Source: Puccinia triticina
Taxonomy: Eukaryota; Basidiomycota; Pucciniomycetes; Pucciniales; Pucciniaceae
NCBI RefSeq assembly: GCF_026914185.1
Contig: NC_070564.1
Location: forward strand, 6,386,001-6,450,000
DNA: 64,000 nt
Direction of reading: 5' to 3'
In this document: positions 12,608-23,782 of the stretch, in pieces
Position numbering within the stretch: the first letter of the stretch is position 1
Layout: every line of letters starts with the position of its first letter
The notes under the pieces: model-generated
The model's database searches: none
What the model was told of the DNA's origin: nothing
What the model saw: only the letters and a program-made list of their open reading frames with translations
Translations under genes and position numbers: made by a program

Positions 12608-13771
12608 CACCAGGAGAGATATGTTCCCACTCCCCAGGGAGTGCCAGAGCTGAATTTGATGTGAGTTTTGGTTGGATGTGAGCCTGATGTGCATCATTAA
12701 CTCATCCCTAAATGAATTGAAGTGGATGCAGAAGTGAGTCAAAAGTCAGTCAGAATTGATTTGGGAGTCAACACAATGTTGTGTAGAATTCTTTTGTTTT
12801 CTAGGTACAACTAGAGGAAAAAATATGATGAAATGATATTTCACCCAGTCCAACTCATCAATTGCTCCTGTTTGATGATGTCAAAGGATAGGAAAGCAAA
12901 ATTGCCATTCTTGAATGTAATTCCTGTAAACCAAATTATTTTCTTGTAATTCACATTATATCACTGGGCGCCTTTGTAATATTGCATCTCAACTGTCAGC
13001 AGTTTCTTGAGTTTTTTTCACAGTGTATGCCCTCATGTACAAAATTAAAGTAAAAGTCAACTTGATATTATTGGGTTTAGAATTTCAGAATGTGGTCATG
13101 TTGCAGTAAAATGAGTGAAACCCATTTTCTTGGAAATGCTGTAATTAATTTGAATTTGGCTAAAAAAATGGTGATAAACTATTGTATTGGGGTGAAAGTC
13201 TGAGGTAAGTCAAGGTTGGATTGCAGTGCCACCCCAGTTTGGCCACATATCCTGGCCTCTTCACAAAAATGATTGTGTGATTTTTTGTTTTTTTTGGCTT
13301 TTCAAAATCCACATGTGCACATGCAAGTGAACTTTTTTGCACTTTGCTAATAGTCACCCTAATGTCCGCGAGTACATTGAGGTGGAAATATCACAGGATG
13401 GGCCTTTCACAGCCACATGAAAAGTAAAAAGTTTGTGTTGAGACACCAATTGTCCCCCTGATGTACGCGAGTACATGAGGGGGACAATATGACATACTGC
13501 GCCTTTCACATCCCCATGAAAAGGACACACCGGTCATGGAGCCAAGAAAGGTCTATATTTTGGATGAGTTCTGGATGAATTGCAGATGAGTTCCGGATGA
13601 TTCCTTGGTAAGTTATGGTTTATTTCAGAATGATTTCCAACTGATTTCAAGCTGACTTCCAGTCTTGTTCATACCTATCCAATATTTCTTTACCAAAGGC
13701 CTCCAGCACAGTTATGGAAAAAGGTTACGGTAAGGCACTCCCTGGGGAGTGGGAACATATCTCCCCTGGTG
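12608..13771. mobile_element. Non-autonomous TIR element, CACCAGG ends, 3-bp TSD
   Basis: The ends 12608-12645 and 13734-13771 are inverted repeats over 38 bp with one mismatch, beginning CACCAGGAGAGATATG. TCA flanks both sides (12605-12607 and 13772-13774), a 3-bp duplication. The 1.16-kb interior has no transposase-like frame. The CAC terminus and 3-bp duplication suggest CACTA-like, or PIF-like given the TNA site. The interior holds a palindrome at 13450-13487 and a diverged copy at 13353-13385. Confidence 0.8.
13450..13487. repeat. 38-bp palindrome with GTACGCGAGTAC loop region
   Basis: TTGTCCCCCTGATGTAC is followed after a few bases by GTACATGAGGGGGACAA, a nearly perfect hairpin. A diverged copy lies 97 bp upstream at 13353-13385, and both copies are followed by a similar CCTTTCACA...ATGAAAAG stretch. 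Confidence 0.75.
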
Positions 13772-13785
13772 TCATTAATTTGTTA

Positions 13786-14201
13786 TATTTTGACACCCAG
13801 TGGTACATACTACAAACTTAACTAAGTCCCTCAAGACTTTGGGCCCCCTGTTGAGTTGTCTGTTAATCTGCTACCATGATGTATCACCACAGTATGGCGT
13901 ATAAAAGGGGCTCTCTCCATCCCCAGTGGTCTGATCTCCAGTTCATCACTCACCAAATCACAGTCACCACAACAGTCACCCTTACCAATCATAACCAATC
14001 CTTATATAAATCATCAGCTCTATACATTGTCAATCAATCAAAAGTCATCTTGAACCAACCTACCCTGTTACTTGATTAAAACTTTCCAAGCATAGCTTGG
14101 TGGGTCTTGTTGACTGATAGTATAGAAGGGCAAAGTTTGCACCTCCATCATACCTTTCTCCTTTCAGCAAAAGGGTTTCACAGCTACTTTTGAGTCCTAC
14201 A
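13786..14201 (+). mobile_element. LTR-like block, boundaries approximate
   Basis: The end (AGCAAAAGGGTTTC, CTTTTGAGTCCTACA at 14201) matches the end of the LTR-like block at 4475-5124. A TATA-like GTATAAAAGG at about 13899-13908 would be the LTR promoter. The following GTGGGCACC may be a primer-binding site. The 5' boundary is a guess (TGTTATATTT at 13791 or TGTTGAGTTG at 13853). Confidence 0.4.
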
Positions 14202-14339
14202 GTGGGCACCTTGATGTTGCTGCGGGCTGCAGCAACATCATAACGCTGCATAAGGATGTGCATTTGTCAGTTGAAGCAACAACTACATAAGCCCACAAAC
14301 CACCCCAATGGCTGCTGCAGGCTAGACATTGAGCGGAGT

Positions 14340-15340
14340 ATGTATGTACATAGTATGTATTCACCCCTCAATGGCCAGTACAAATGGGCCATCAAGAGGT
14401 CACACAGTGCACACTCCTCTTGATGGTTGGCACCAACTATTGAGAGTAGTACACACTCCCCTCAATGGTTGGGACCAACTGTTGAGAGGAGTACACACTC
14501 CCCTCAATGGTTGGCACCAACTATCAAGAGGAGTACACACTCCCCTTGATGGTTGGCACCAATGGCGACTGGTCCAGTGGTCATTAGGGATGAAACCGGG
14601 TCGGGTTTGGGTCGGAAAACAGTGCCTGAACCCGGCCCGGAATTTAGTGCGGGTTGGGTCAGATTTTGAGATATGCTGCCCAAACCCAACCCAATGTCTT
14701 ACTGTTTTGGGTTGGGTCAGTTTCTGACCCAACAGGTCTTGGGTCCTATTAGGTGCCAAAAAACCCCCAAATTTACTGTTGTAGACGTCTTAGTTGGGTT
14801 GCAGGCCAACCTGATTAGAAAATAGGCTGCCCAAACCCAACCCAAAAATATAGCGGGTCTGGGGCGGGTTGGGTCAAAAACCAGTTTTTGAGACAAAAGC
14901 CAACCCAAAACCGGCCCCAGACCCGACACGGGCCGGGTACCCGCCGGGTCAACCCAACCCACTTTCATCCCTAGTGGTCATCAAGAGGAGTACACAACAC
15001 TCCCCTTGATAGTTGGCACCGACTGGTCATTGCAAGGAGTACACACTCCCCTTGACAGCCAGGTGTTACTGGTCATTGAGAGGAGTCCATGATTCCCTTG
15101 ATGGCTGGCCAGCACAGACTGGTCCGCACCTCCTCCAACGCCCGGCACAAATGACCAGCCCCGTTGAGGGACCATGTACAGTGATCCCCTTGATGACCGG
15201 TCAGCACTGGCCATTGATCTGACCCGTCAACCAGAGCACACCATGAGCCCTCAATGAGTGGTGCTCATCAAGAGGAGTGCTTTTCCCCCAGACAGCGGTC
15301 AGCACTGGTCATTGAGGGGAGTGTAAGTACATCATACCCT
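14340..15340. repeat. Palindromic minisatellite, about 42-bp units, block 1
   Basis: Degenerate units carry GAGGAGTACACACTCCCC followed by TTGATGGTTGGCACCAAC. The unit core is self-complementary (GGGGAGT...ACTCCCC). The array is interrupted by the MITE at 14585-14973. Frames crossing it on either strand encode repetitive peptides and are not genes. Confidence 0.8.
14585..14973. mobile_element. hAT-type MITE, 389 bp, perfect 8-bp TSD
   Basis: Ends are TAGGGATGAAA and TTTCATCCCTA, an 11-bp perfect inverted repeat. GTGGTCAT lies directly on both sides (14577-14584 and 14974-14981). The interior is made of GGGTCGGGTTTGGGTC-like words in both orientations. An 8-bp duplication with a TAGGGATG terminus is typical of hAT-type elements. 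It is non-coding and sits inside the minisatellite. Confidence 0.92.
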
Positions 15341-15487
15341 TTCATGCACAGTCACTGTGCACGTTGCACAGTGACTTTGCATTCACCCTTGGTTGAAATA
15401 AACTTTGAGAAAGGCTTGAGTATCACCTCAAGCTTTCTTTGAGCTTCTGCATCTCAACTGCTAGCAGTTTCCAGAGTTTTTCTTGTA

Positions 15488-15830
15488 GTGCATAAAACTT
15501 TCAAAAAGCTCCTTGCAGGTTTAGGGTCCACACAAAACTTGCAAAAAGCTGCCTTTCAGGCTTTGGGTCAAAACTTGCAAAAAGCTGCCTTGCGGGTTTT
15601 GTGTCCACACAACCTTGCCAAAATCTGCCTTTCACTAGGTTTGGGGTCCACAGAAAACTTGCAGATTTTGTGTCCACAAAAAACTGGCAAAAAGCTTCCT
15701 CACAGGTTTTGGGTCCACACACAACTTGTGAAAAGCTGCCTTGAAAGTTTTTGGGTCCACACAGAACTTGCACAAAGCTTCCTTGAAGGTTTTGGGTCCA
15801 CACAAAACTTGCAAAAATCACTGTTCACTT
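15488..15830. repeat. Minisatellite, about 42-bp units, TTGCAAAAAGCTG family
   Basis: About eight degenerate units have the form CCTTGCAGGTTTTGGGTCC plus ACACAAAACTTGCAAAAAGCTG. The same family recurs at 22918-23075. Frames of about 100-130 codons on both strands across it are artefacts of the repeat. Confidence 0.85.
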
Positions 15831-16349
15831 TGGAGTTCTTGGACCAGCAGTTGAATTATTTTTCCATCTGGTTCTAGGAGCAAGGGAAAATTGGTGTGCC
15901 TTATAATATCCAAAAGTCTACCCCCTTTCCCTTGAGAAGCTTTGTGTAGGATTCCTGACTGCATTTTTCAGTCATTTTTAGTTAAATTTACAAAATCATA
16001 CAATTTTCAGTCATGTACTTAGCAAGACACATATTGCAAAATTAAAAGCTATTGATGAAAAAAGAAGAAGAAAAAAATGGTTCATCCCTTGGTCAAAATG
16101 GAAAGGGAAACTGAATGAGGTATTTTCACATTTCATGTTGCTCAGAGGAAAATTCCATGCTCCACAGGTTTTCTTAGCTTTGACAAAGTTTTATTCTTGA
16201 AGAATAGAAATTTCAGAGCACTTCTACCATGGGCCCTAGTTTTGGGGTGCCAAAATGTGAACTTTGGGACTGTGCAGCCGGTTTTACCGCCTCAAACTGC
16301 TTCAGAATACAGTGCAAGCCTCCAAAGTGAGTCTAAATCCATGAAAGGC

Positions 16350-17050
16350 ATCCCTGTCAACCTTTTCATTGAGGGGAGCATATACTCCTCTCAAAGATTG
16401 GAATAGGGATGGCATTTGGCACCTGCCACACTTCAGCACATAATTATATGCACTTGCAGGTAGTGTACCCATTGCGCGTGTGCAGCTCCCTGTATTTATT
16501 CTTACTAAAATGGAACCCCTGGCACCCGCCATGGGCGCCTGCAAGCACATAGAATTATGTGCTAAAGTGTGACAGGTACCCGCCGGCGGGTGCCAAGTGC
16601 CATCTCTAGATTGGAACAAGCCGGGTTGTTCCAGTAATTGTGGGGAGCATATGCTCCTCTCAATAACTGGAGCCAACTGGCCATCAAGGGGATTATTTCC
16701 CCCCCTTATGATTAGAACAAGACAGTCCGTTCCTTTAATCATGGGGAGTACTACTCCTCTCAATGACTGGAAGGAACCAGCCTTCCAGGGGAGTATGTAC
16801 ACCTCTCAATGACAGGAGCAAACAGGCCATTGAGGGGAGTATGTACTCCTCTCAATGACTGGTTTTTTGTCATTGAGGGGAGGACTTACTTCTCTCAATT
16901 TCTGGAACAAACTGGTCATTAAGGGGAATATGTACTCCCCTCAATGATTACAATGGACCAGCCATTGAAAATGTGGCCAGTACTAATTGATTAGCCATCA
17001 AGAGGTGTGTACTTCTTGATTGCTGGCCTGCCTTGGCCATCAAGTGAGGG
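16350..17050. repeat. Palindromic minisatellite, block 2
   Basis: Units contain CATTGAGGGGAGTATGTAC followed by TCCTCTCAATG, nearly its own reverse complement, separated by ACTGG..AACTGG words. It is clearly related to block 1 at 14340-15340 but with longer units. It carries the second MITE at 16404-16608. Confidence 0.8.
16404..16608. mobile_element. hAT-type MITE, 205 bp, perfect 8-bp TSD
   Basis: Ends are TAGGGATGGCATTTGGCACC and the inverse of TAGAGATGGCACTTGGCACC, about 20 bp with two mismatches. GATTGGAA flanks both sides (16396-16403 and 16609-16616). The interior is palindromic and rich in GGCACC/GGTGCC. It shares the TAGRGATG terminus with the MITE at 14585 but is a different family. 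Confidence 0.92.
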
Positions 17051-18559
17051 ATATGTGTTTGGGGGTGTGACCAACAGGATGAGCTGTAGTTTCATGTGAC
17101 ATTTGTTACATGAGCGGTGTGGTAACCCTGTTCCTGTTCATAAAATCACTTTCATATCACATAAACCCCTCCAAAATATCCCATTATTACTTCATATTCA
17201 AATTCTACACCATTTCACCCCTAGTCACCCACTCATTCTACCTATGATTTACAAATGGATCAGCAGTTATTGGCATTCATAGTTTTGGCAGGTATTTTCT
17301 TCATACATATCCTTAGCATTATTACAAAAATCATTCATTAGTATCATAGCTACATAGGACTAAAGATTATACATAGTTTCATTACAAATTCTTCCCTCAT
17401 ATGATATCAGCAGTACATTCCTTCATAGTTCTTGTAGCTATTACCAAATGCTCATCTTCATTATGTACCTTTTTTTTGGACCTTATATCAGTTACTTCTG
17501 CTCATCATTATTTCATCTTCTACATAGTTACATTTCATATATACTCCTTGGTTATTGTACCTTCATCATTACTGCTCATCTTTAGATTTTGTTACTATGT
17601 GCTTATCATATATTACCCCCCCTGTAGTACTTCTCACATATATAAACACCCCTCTAGATGTTGTATCCCCATCATGCACTTTCTACTACATCCCCTCTGT
17701 AGCACCTTTTTACATCACCCTTATATGCACTTTCACCCACTACACTCTGTATGCACCTTCCCCTGACATACACTCTGTAGCTACCCTTTTACACACCTCA
17801 CTTAGATAACTCTTTCACCCCATTGAAATATATCTCCCAGCATATATATCTTTACCTTTTACCTTCAGAGCCTTGAACCATCTCACAGTGTCTCAAGGGC
17901 TTCTGCCTTTTCCCCCCATCTCACTTTTCCTCTTTCACCCAGTAGGATTGATACACACCTTAAACCCATTAGTTTTAAAGCCATCTGAGTCAAATATATC
18001 ATAAGCCACACCTTTTTCTTTTTATTAGTGTGACCCTCTCTCCATCAGCATTAGTAAAGAGGGCAGCCTCACCAGCACCTGTAGCCTCTTCTACATTATC
18101 AGTAGTGTAGTTGACTATTTCCCCTCACAACTCTTTCCTGATTTTTCAGGAGTTCCACAGCAGGAGTTGAGGGGGGATGGAGGAGTTGGTGGTGAGTCTT
18201 TTGGAGTCCCTACATGTAAGGACTCAAGCACAAAATCTAGGGTCAGCCATAAATTTCAGACCCAAATAGTGCCCCCAGTGGGTTGGGTTGAGATGGTGAA
18301 TTCCTGAAAATTACAACTACGGCCCACAGTGGAAATGCTCTTATGTCAACCCACTTTCCTCCCAGTTTGATGTGGAAATTGGCATGTCAGAAACACACCA
18401 CAAGGATTCATCCACCAGTTGGCTGATCCTCTGAAGTTGCTATATCTTCCAAGGATGTTCCATCATGTGATGTCATGTGGGTTTTGAACAAAAAAATATG
18501 CAATCAAAAATGTTCCCTGGCCTTTGGCTAAGGATATATTTGGGCATCAAGTTAGATAC
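17051..18559. other. AT- and CT-rich intergenic stretch, no gene seen
   Basis: The sequence is dominated by TTCATATCA, CATTACA and CACCCC words. The plus-strand frames at 17401-17809 are low in complexity and lack motifs. It is probably decayed repeat DNA, without ends I could delimit. Confidence 0.5.
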
Positions 18560-18566
18560 ATTCTTG

Positions 18567-21500
18567 CAACATAGGTTAGTTACGCTACGGATAACGCTAA
18601 AGTAACGGTAACGTAACGAAATTTTATCAGTTATCTACGCGTTACGCGTAACGGAATCAAGTTACGGTGTCGCATTTTTGTTCTTATTTGCTTGGGTGGT
18701 TCTTTACTTTATCAATGTGCGGCAATGTTTTTTTTTTACGTTATCGCACAACAACTATGGGATTTTTTTACGAATAACGCGCAAGTCAAGCAACAAGAGA
18801 TATGTACTAGTACTATAGATAGACTATTTATTTTGGTTTGAGGGGACCAAAGCCTTCAATGCCTTCCCCACCTCCTCAAAAGCTCCGGTGAGAGGCACTT
18901 CCTCCCGCAACCACATCATGCTGCTTACGCAGCGTGACATGGTTGATGGGAGCAAGCGCCCTCGATTGTGTTGGAATTTCAGCTTCTTCTCTTTACTTAC
19001 CCCAAAAATCCCTTATTCGATGTTAATGTTTACTTAATATTGTAGCCTGTTTTTTGATCTGATCTTAGCCTTTATGGCAGCCTCTTGTAGTCTAGAACCC
19101 TGAGGAATAGCCTCTAGTACTATTTCTTATTCAAAACATGTCTCCTTATTATTTTATTCATTATACATACATTTTTTATTCATTATCAAAAATCATGTAT
19201 ATATTACTTTATTTTTACAAGTAATCACATCAACAGTTCTCCTCTTTTCCTGAGTTGACCACCTTGTGCCCCCTCCAAGGATCTCAAGAATGTTCACCAA
19301 AAACACCCTCTCTCCCTTTTCTCTTACCCTCTTCGGTGAGAATTCTAACAGATTGCTAGTGCATACGTCTGCTGCCGCCAAGAAGAGGCGCTCAACAGCA
19401 CACGAGCTTCCAGATGCCCCCAAGTACGCTCGGGCCATCTGCGAGAGGGTTGGGTGTGTGTTGGCATTCATCTTCCACCATTGCAATGGTGTTGATTTGC
19501 GGTCGATGGCATTGTTCTTGAAGGACAAATCAGCCTTCAACTTGCAAGTACGCTTCGACCTCATCTTCATGTGGGGTTGGTGTCTTGGCCATCCTCAACG
19601 CCAGACGTGCCCTGAGTGACTGAGGCTCAGCGGTGTGTGGCCTTTTAATTTCGACTACTTCAGATTTGGGTATGGAAGGCTGAGTGTTTGAATTTTTTTC
19701 CGTTTTGTATATTTCAAAGCGTCGATTGAGAAGATCGAGGCAGTTGGCGACCTCACTGCTCTCTGATCCAAAGCCAAGCTCAAAGATGAGCATCCGGTAG
19801 CAGGGATGCAAAATCGTGGCTAGTACTAGGGTCTCGCAGGCCATTGCTTCATCCAAATATTTATCAACCTTTGGAATCATCACATAGAACATCGGATACA
19901 AGGCGTCCTCGGGATTGGAGCGGTGGAGCTTTTCAGAAAGCTGGTCCTTAAGTTCCAAGTACCTTGGAATGACATGGGAACCACTTGAGTGATTGCCTTC
20001 CATTTGCGAGGTCAGATCAACAAAAACCTGGCAAAAAAAAAAACAGAAAGCAAGTTAGATCCACTAGTGATGTTGATGTGATTGGAGCAAATATGTACAC
20101 ACCTCAAGCTCACGGTCGAGTTTCTCAATCTCATTCCAGTCGCGAGGTATGAAGAAGACATCGTCAAAGTACCCAGGCTGGTTTGATCCCTGGTCTTCCT
20201 TGAGCAAATGGTCAATAACCTCCCTCGCGTCAATCGCCTTCCGGTAGCTCTGGTACTTAATGTTCCACCGGATGCCATAGCCGGCAATCAACGGGGCCAC
20301 TTTCAAATTCAATTCTTTTGCAACTCGATCAAAATTTGCCCGCTGGGCTGCTGATCGAGTAATCTGCTTGATGACAACATCGAGTTTAGTGAGAAGCTCT
20401 TTGAGTTTTACAGCCTTTGTGTGTTGGGATTGACTAGCTGAGTCGTCTGCGCTTTCGGCCGCGTAATCGGACTGCTTCTCATTTGCAGCAGCAGCTGCCT
20501 CATCATCTGAAAGCTTGTCGGCGTTACCGTAGTCGCTTTGCCAATCTTTGTCATCATCAGCTTGTTCAGGATCAGGCTCAACTGAGTTTGTCTTCGTGCT
20601 TGGAGCGGGGGCTAGTTCAACTTCCGGGGCGACCTCAAACAATTCTGCCTCGTCTTCTTCAAGGACCTTTCCAAGCACAGGGAAGAACCCAAGAACGGAT
20701 TCCTTTGCCTTCCCAGGAGGCAAAGTCTTCAGAGAAAGCGCATTCAAACCGGAATTTACAATCAACGCTAGCTTATGGCAGAAGCACCGAATGTGCATGC
20801 TCGCTGGGTCCCATGCGTGTTCGGATTGGTTAGCGGCGTCACTATTCTTGAGGAGTTGATACATGGTACTGGCCATGGTGTTGTTATTTGAGCCAGAATC
20901 TGTGGTCTGAGCCAACATCTTCTTGTAGAGATTGTGCTTCTTGAGGAGAGCAGCAATCGGACGGGCTAGTAGATTGCCTTGGTGCTTCCAAGGTATCATT
21001 TTGAGGGCCAGATGACGGACAACATAGTTCCAGTCTGAGTCAATGTACGCCACTGCCGCACCAATAAAGGCGAACCTATTACCCTTTGTCGTCCAAACAT
21101 CGTGGATGAGGGTAAATTTTGTGTTGAGTTTCTATTCAATGACAAGGAAGAATTCGACATGAGCACATTTACCGCAGCCCAACAACGAAACTAATCAATT
21201 TCACCTTCAAATCATCAAAGACAGTTGCCTTGAGCCCTAAATAGAGCTTCTTGGACTCGTCGGCCGACCATTGTTTGCCGTAGAGGAGCGCCTTTGGGTT
21301 CGCATATAGAAACGCAGCACGCAGATAACAGTCTTCAATCCAGTACCACGGTAATGCGTGTCTTATTTGCCAGATCATGATGATCTGGTTTAGCACACGA
21401 TTGACAAAAACAGGCTTGGGCTGAAGGAATGAGCTCATTGGAGCTTGTTTTGCGTCGATTAGTCTCTTCTCGGCAATAGAAGGCGGTAGCTTCACGCCAG

Positions 21501-22669
21501 CGGCCTTGGCTTCGTTGCGGTTGGGACAGCCCTTCGCGTTCCTTCCAGCTTGATTCGATCCATCGCGATGCATCGTTAGATTTCCGTCTGTCGAGCCATG
21601 ACCACGGTAGGTCTTATGGCACCATTTACATTTGTAATTCACAGGGACGTCCCCCTTTTCGCGCTCGCCGTCCTTAAAATAAGGCTCATGGAAATAATCA
21701 GCCACATTGGCAAACTTTTCCTTTATTTCCTTCTTCTCTTTTGTTTTTCCCGATTGAATTTTGACTGAGCCGTCGTCCAAAACTTGGTCGTAGTCATAAG
21801 CTTCATCGGCGTAATTGACAGTATCAGGAACCTGCGCTGTAGCTTCCTTCTAAACGTACAAACCAAAATTAAAAACACATGTGTCAATTCTAGAACCAGC
21901 AATGTTGCACATAACATTAACATTCAAGGGGCTCACGGTTTTATCGGGAACAGTATTGTTGGTCTTTCTCTTTGGGGTCTTCTTAGCAGCCAGATCCCCC
22001 TTCTCGGTGGCGCCAGCAGCGCCAGAAGATACAACTTGTCGAGGCTTCTTTGCCGCTTTTGCTTTGGTTTTCCGAGGGGTTTTACCAGTCACAATTGATT
22101 CTCCAGATTCCGACGAAGGAGCTGGAGGCCTTTTTTGAGATTGTGGCTTGGTGGCTCGTGCTCGAGAGTCTGACGGCGTGGGGATCATATCTGGCCTGAT
22201 GGATGCCAAGGAGGCACGTCTAGAGCGACGCAGCAGGGATTTGTCAGGTTGCTCACCATTGCCGTCAGCTTCGTCCGCTTGCAGTTGACTGGTTGGACTC
22301 AGATCCATGGTGATTGATGGATGAGGTTGATTTCAGGTGGGAAGAAGGGAAAATGTATTGGACAGGGGTGCCTGACGGGTCAGGCAAGCCACCAAGGCGC
22401 CACACAGGGAGATTTTTTTTTTTTTCGGTCTATCCTTGCAAAGGCAAGGGATGAAACACACCTTCCGACGTGTTATCCGCGTTACAAGCCATTTTTCCAG
22501 TTACTTTATCACATCTTAGGGGAAAAACCAAAACAGAACCCGTTACGCTACCCAGGTGATAAGAAAAAGGCCCGTTACTAATAGCGTAACGGGCCGCAGT
22601 GGATAACGGGGATATTTACGTTACTCAAATAGGGCGGATAACGTATAGTAACGTAACTACCCTATGTTG
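18567..22669 (-). mobile_element. Near-full-length hAT transposon, 4.1 kb
   Basis: Both termini begin CAACATAGG (left CAACATAGGTTAGTTACG, right inverse CAACATAGGGTAGTTACG) and ATTCTTG lies directly outside each end (18560-18566 and 22670-22676), a perfect 7-bp duplication. Subterminal DNA on both sides is packed with GTTACG/CGTAAC words (18575-18665 and 22535-22665), probable transposase-binding repeats. A hAT transposase on the minus strand fills the middle. The duplication is 7 bp rather than the usual 8 bp of hAT elements. Confidence 0.93.
19193..22308 (-). pseudogene. hAT transposase, BED finger, one frameshift
   Basis: Four in-phase exons (22308-21937, 21849-21205, 21131-20103, 20027 onward) cover about 950 residues. 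The order is a basic Ser/Lys-rich N-terminus, a BED-type zinc finger (YKCKWCHKTYRGHG ... LTMHRDGSNQAGRNAKGC), the start of the RNase H-like fold (TLIHDVWTTKGNRF, then DSGSNNNTM with a candidate catalytic Asp and HIRCFCHKLALIV), an acidic insertion, IRWNIKYQSYRKA, and the C-terminal hAT dimerisation region (LQWWKMNANTHPTLSQMARA, SSCAVERLF). The reading phase breaks at about 19534: the exon runs into a TGA while the next conserved segment continues one frame over, consistent with one extra base in a GG pair. Apart from that no stop interrupts it. A sequencing indel cannot be excluded. Confidence 0.88.
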
Positions 22670-22917
22670 ATTCTTGGCAAAGTGTGTGTGTGCAATCAAG
22701 CTCACTCCTCCAATTGTGATCATGATGAAACAAACACAAAACTTCAGCAGAGAGATGCTTGTGTGTTGGTATTGAGTGACCAACTGTTTCACAAAACCTT
22801 GGCCTACAGTTACACTTGCATTGGGAAGAAAGTGAACAAAGAGTTCAATTTAACATTGAACTCACATCGGACCAAATCACACACAAAGTTACAGCCTGGC
22901 ACTCTAACACTTTCCTC

Positions 22918-23075
22918 CCTGGTGTCTTGCAGGCTTTGGGTCCACATAAAACTTGCAAAAAGCTTTCTTGCAGGTTTGAGTTCCGCACAAAACTTGCACA
23001 AAACTGCCTTGCAGGTTTTGAGTCCCCACCAAACTTGTGAAAAGCTGTCTTGCAGGTTTTGGGTCCACACACCAA
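22918..23075. repeat. Minisatellite, second locus of the TTGCAAAAAGCTG family
   Basis: About 3.5 units of CTTGCAGGTTTTGGGTCC plus ACACAAAACTTGCAAAAAGCT. This is the same unit as at 15488-15830, on the other side of the hAT element. Confidence 0.85.
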
Positions 23076-23782
23076 CAGCGGGTAATTATGTCATGCTGCG
23101 TTATCTGGACTATCTCAATAGCATAGTGTATCATTTTCCATACCACTTTCTTACTGCTGTAATGTCATGCTTTTTCCAGCACCAGTACCATAATGGTGAC
23201 AGAGTGTTTTATGCTTCCAAAACAAGATAATGTAATGAGAATTACCTCTGGATAATGCATTACAGTGTTGAAACAGAGGCCACACAGTGTCCCACCCCTG
23301 GATAATGCCGGGATCCACTTCCCCTCGGGGAAAGAGGACGCAGAACGGCAAAGAGTTTGTACAGGAAGTCATTAATAATATATGTTGGTGTGCGTGTACG
23401 TATAGAGGTCATGAGACCGAGCATGGAGAGCAGAAGGAGGACAACAAACAGCGGGGAATTCTCTGTATGGATACGGCGGTTTCTTTTTTTAGTGTGTGGT
23501 GGGGGAGGATAGCGGTAGGATGTCTACAGGGAAGGTTTTCGGACACAAAGACGATAATAAAAAGTGCTGTGATAGCACAACAAACAAAACTGAGAACGGG
23601 GGCGAGTGGGGATCGGCGGTCGTATGCCGGGCGTCAAGAGACAAAAAAAAAAACACGGCGGGATAAGGACTGAGTGGACAGGGTTGGATGTCTGGATGGC
23701 TATGTAGCCAAGCATTTGGTGTTTTCTTGAGTGGGGGATGAGCAAGGTTTTGAGGTTTGAGTGGTGGTGGGGGAAAGGAGAT
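23076..23782. other. Intergenic and 3' flank of the two-TM gene
   Basis: No supported gene. The part nearest 23783 should be the 3' UTR of the minus-strand gene that follows. Confidence 0.5.

Noticed and set aside
17401..17809. Hydrophobic plus-strand frames in a CT-rich region
   Set aside because: They are biased by TTCATT/CACCC words, overlap each other in two frames and lack gene features.
15488..23075. Spaced repeats suggesting a CRISPR-like array
   Set aside because: Repeats are degenerate and contiguous without unique spacers of constant length, and the genome is eukaryotic. They are minisatellites.
22664..23230. Frame of 188 codons next to the hAT right end
   Set aside because: It runs through the minisatellite at 22918-23075, so its apparent sequence is repeat-derived.
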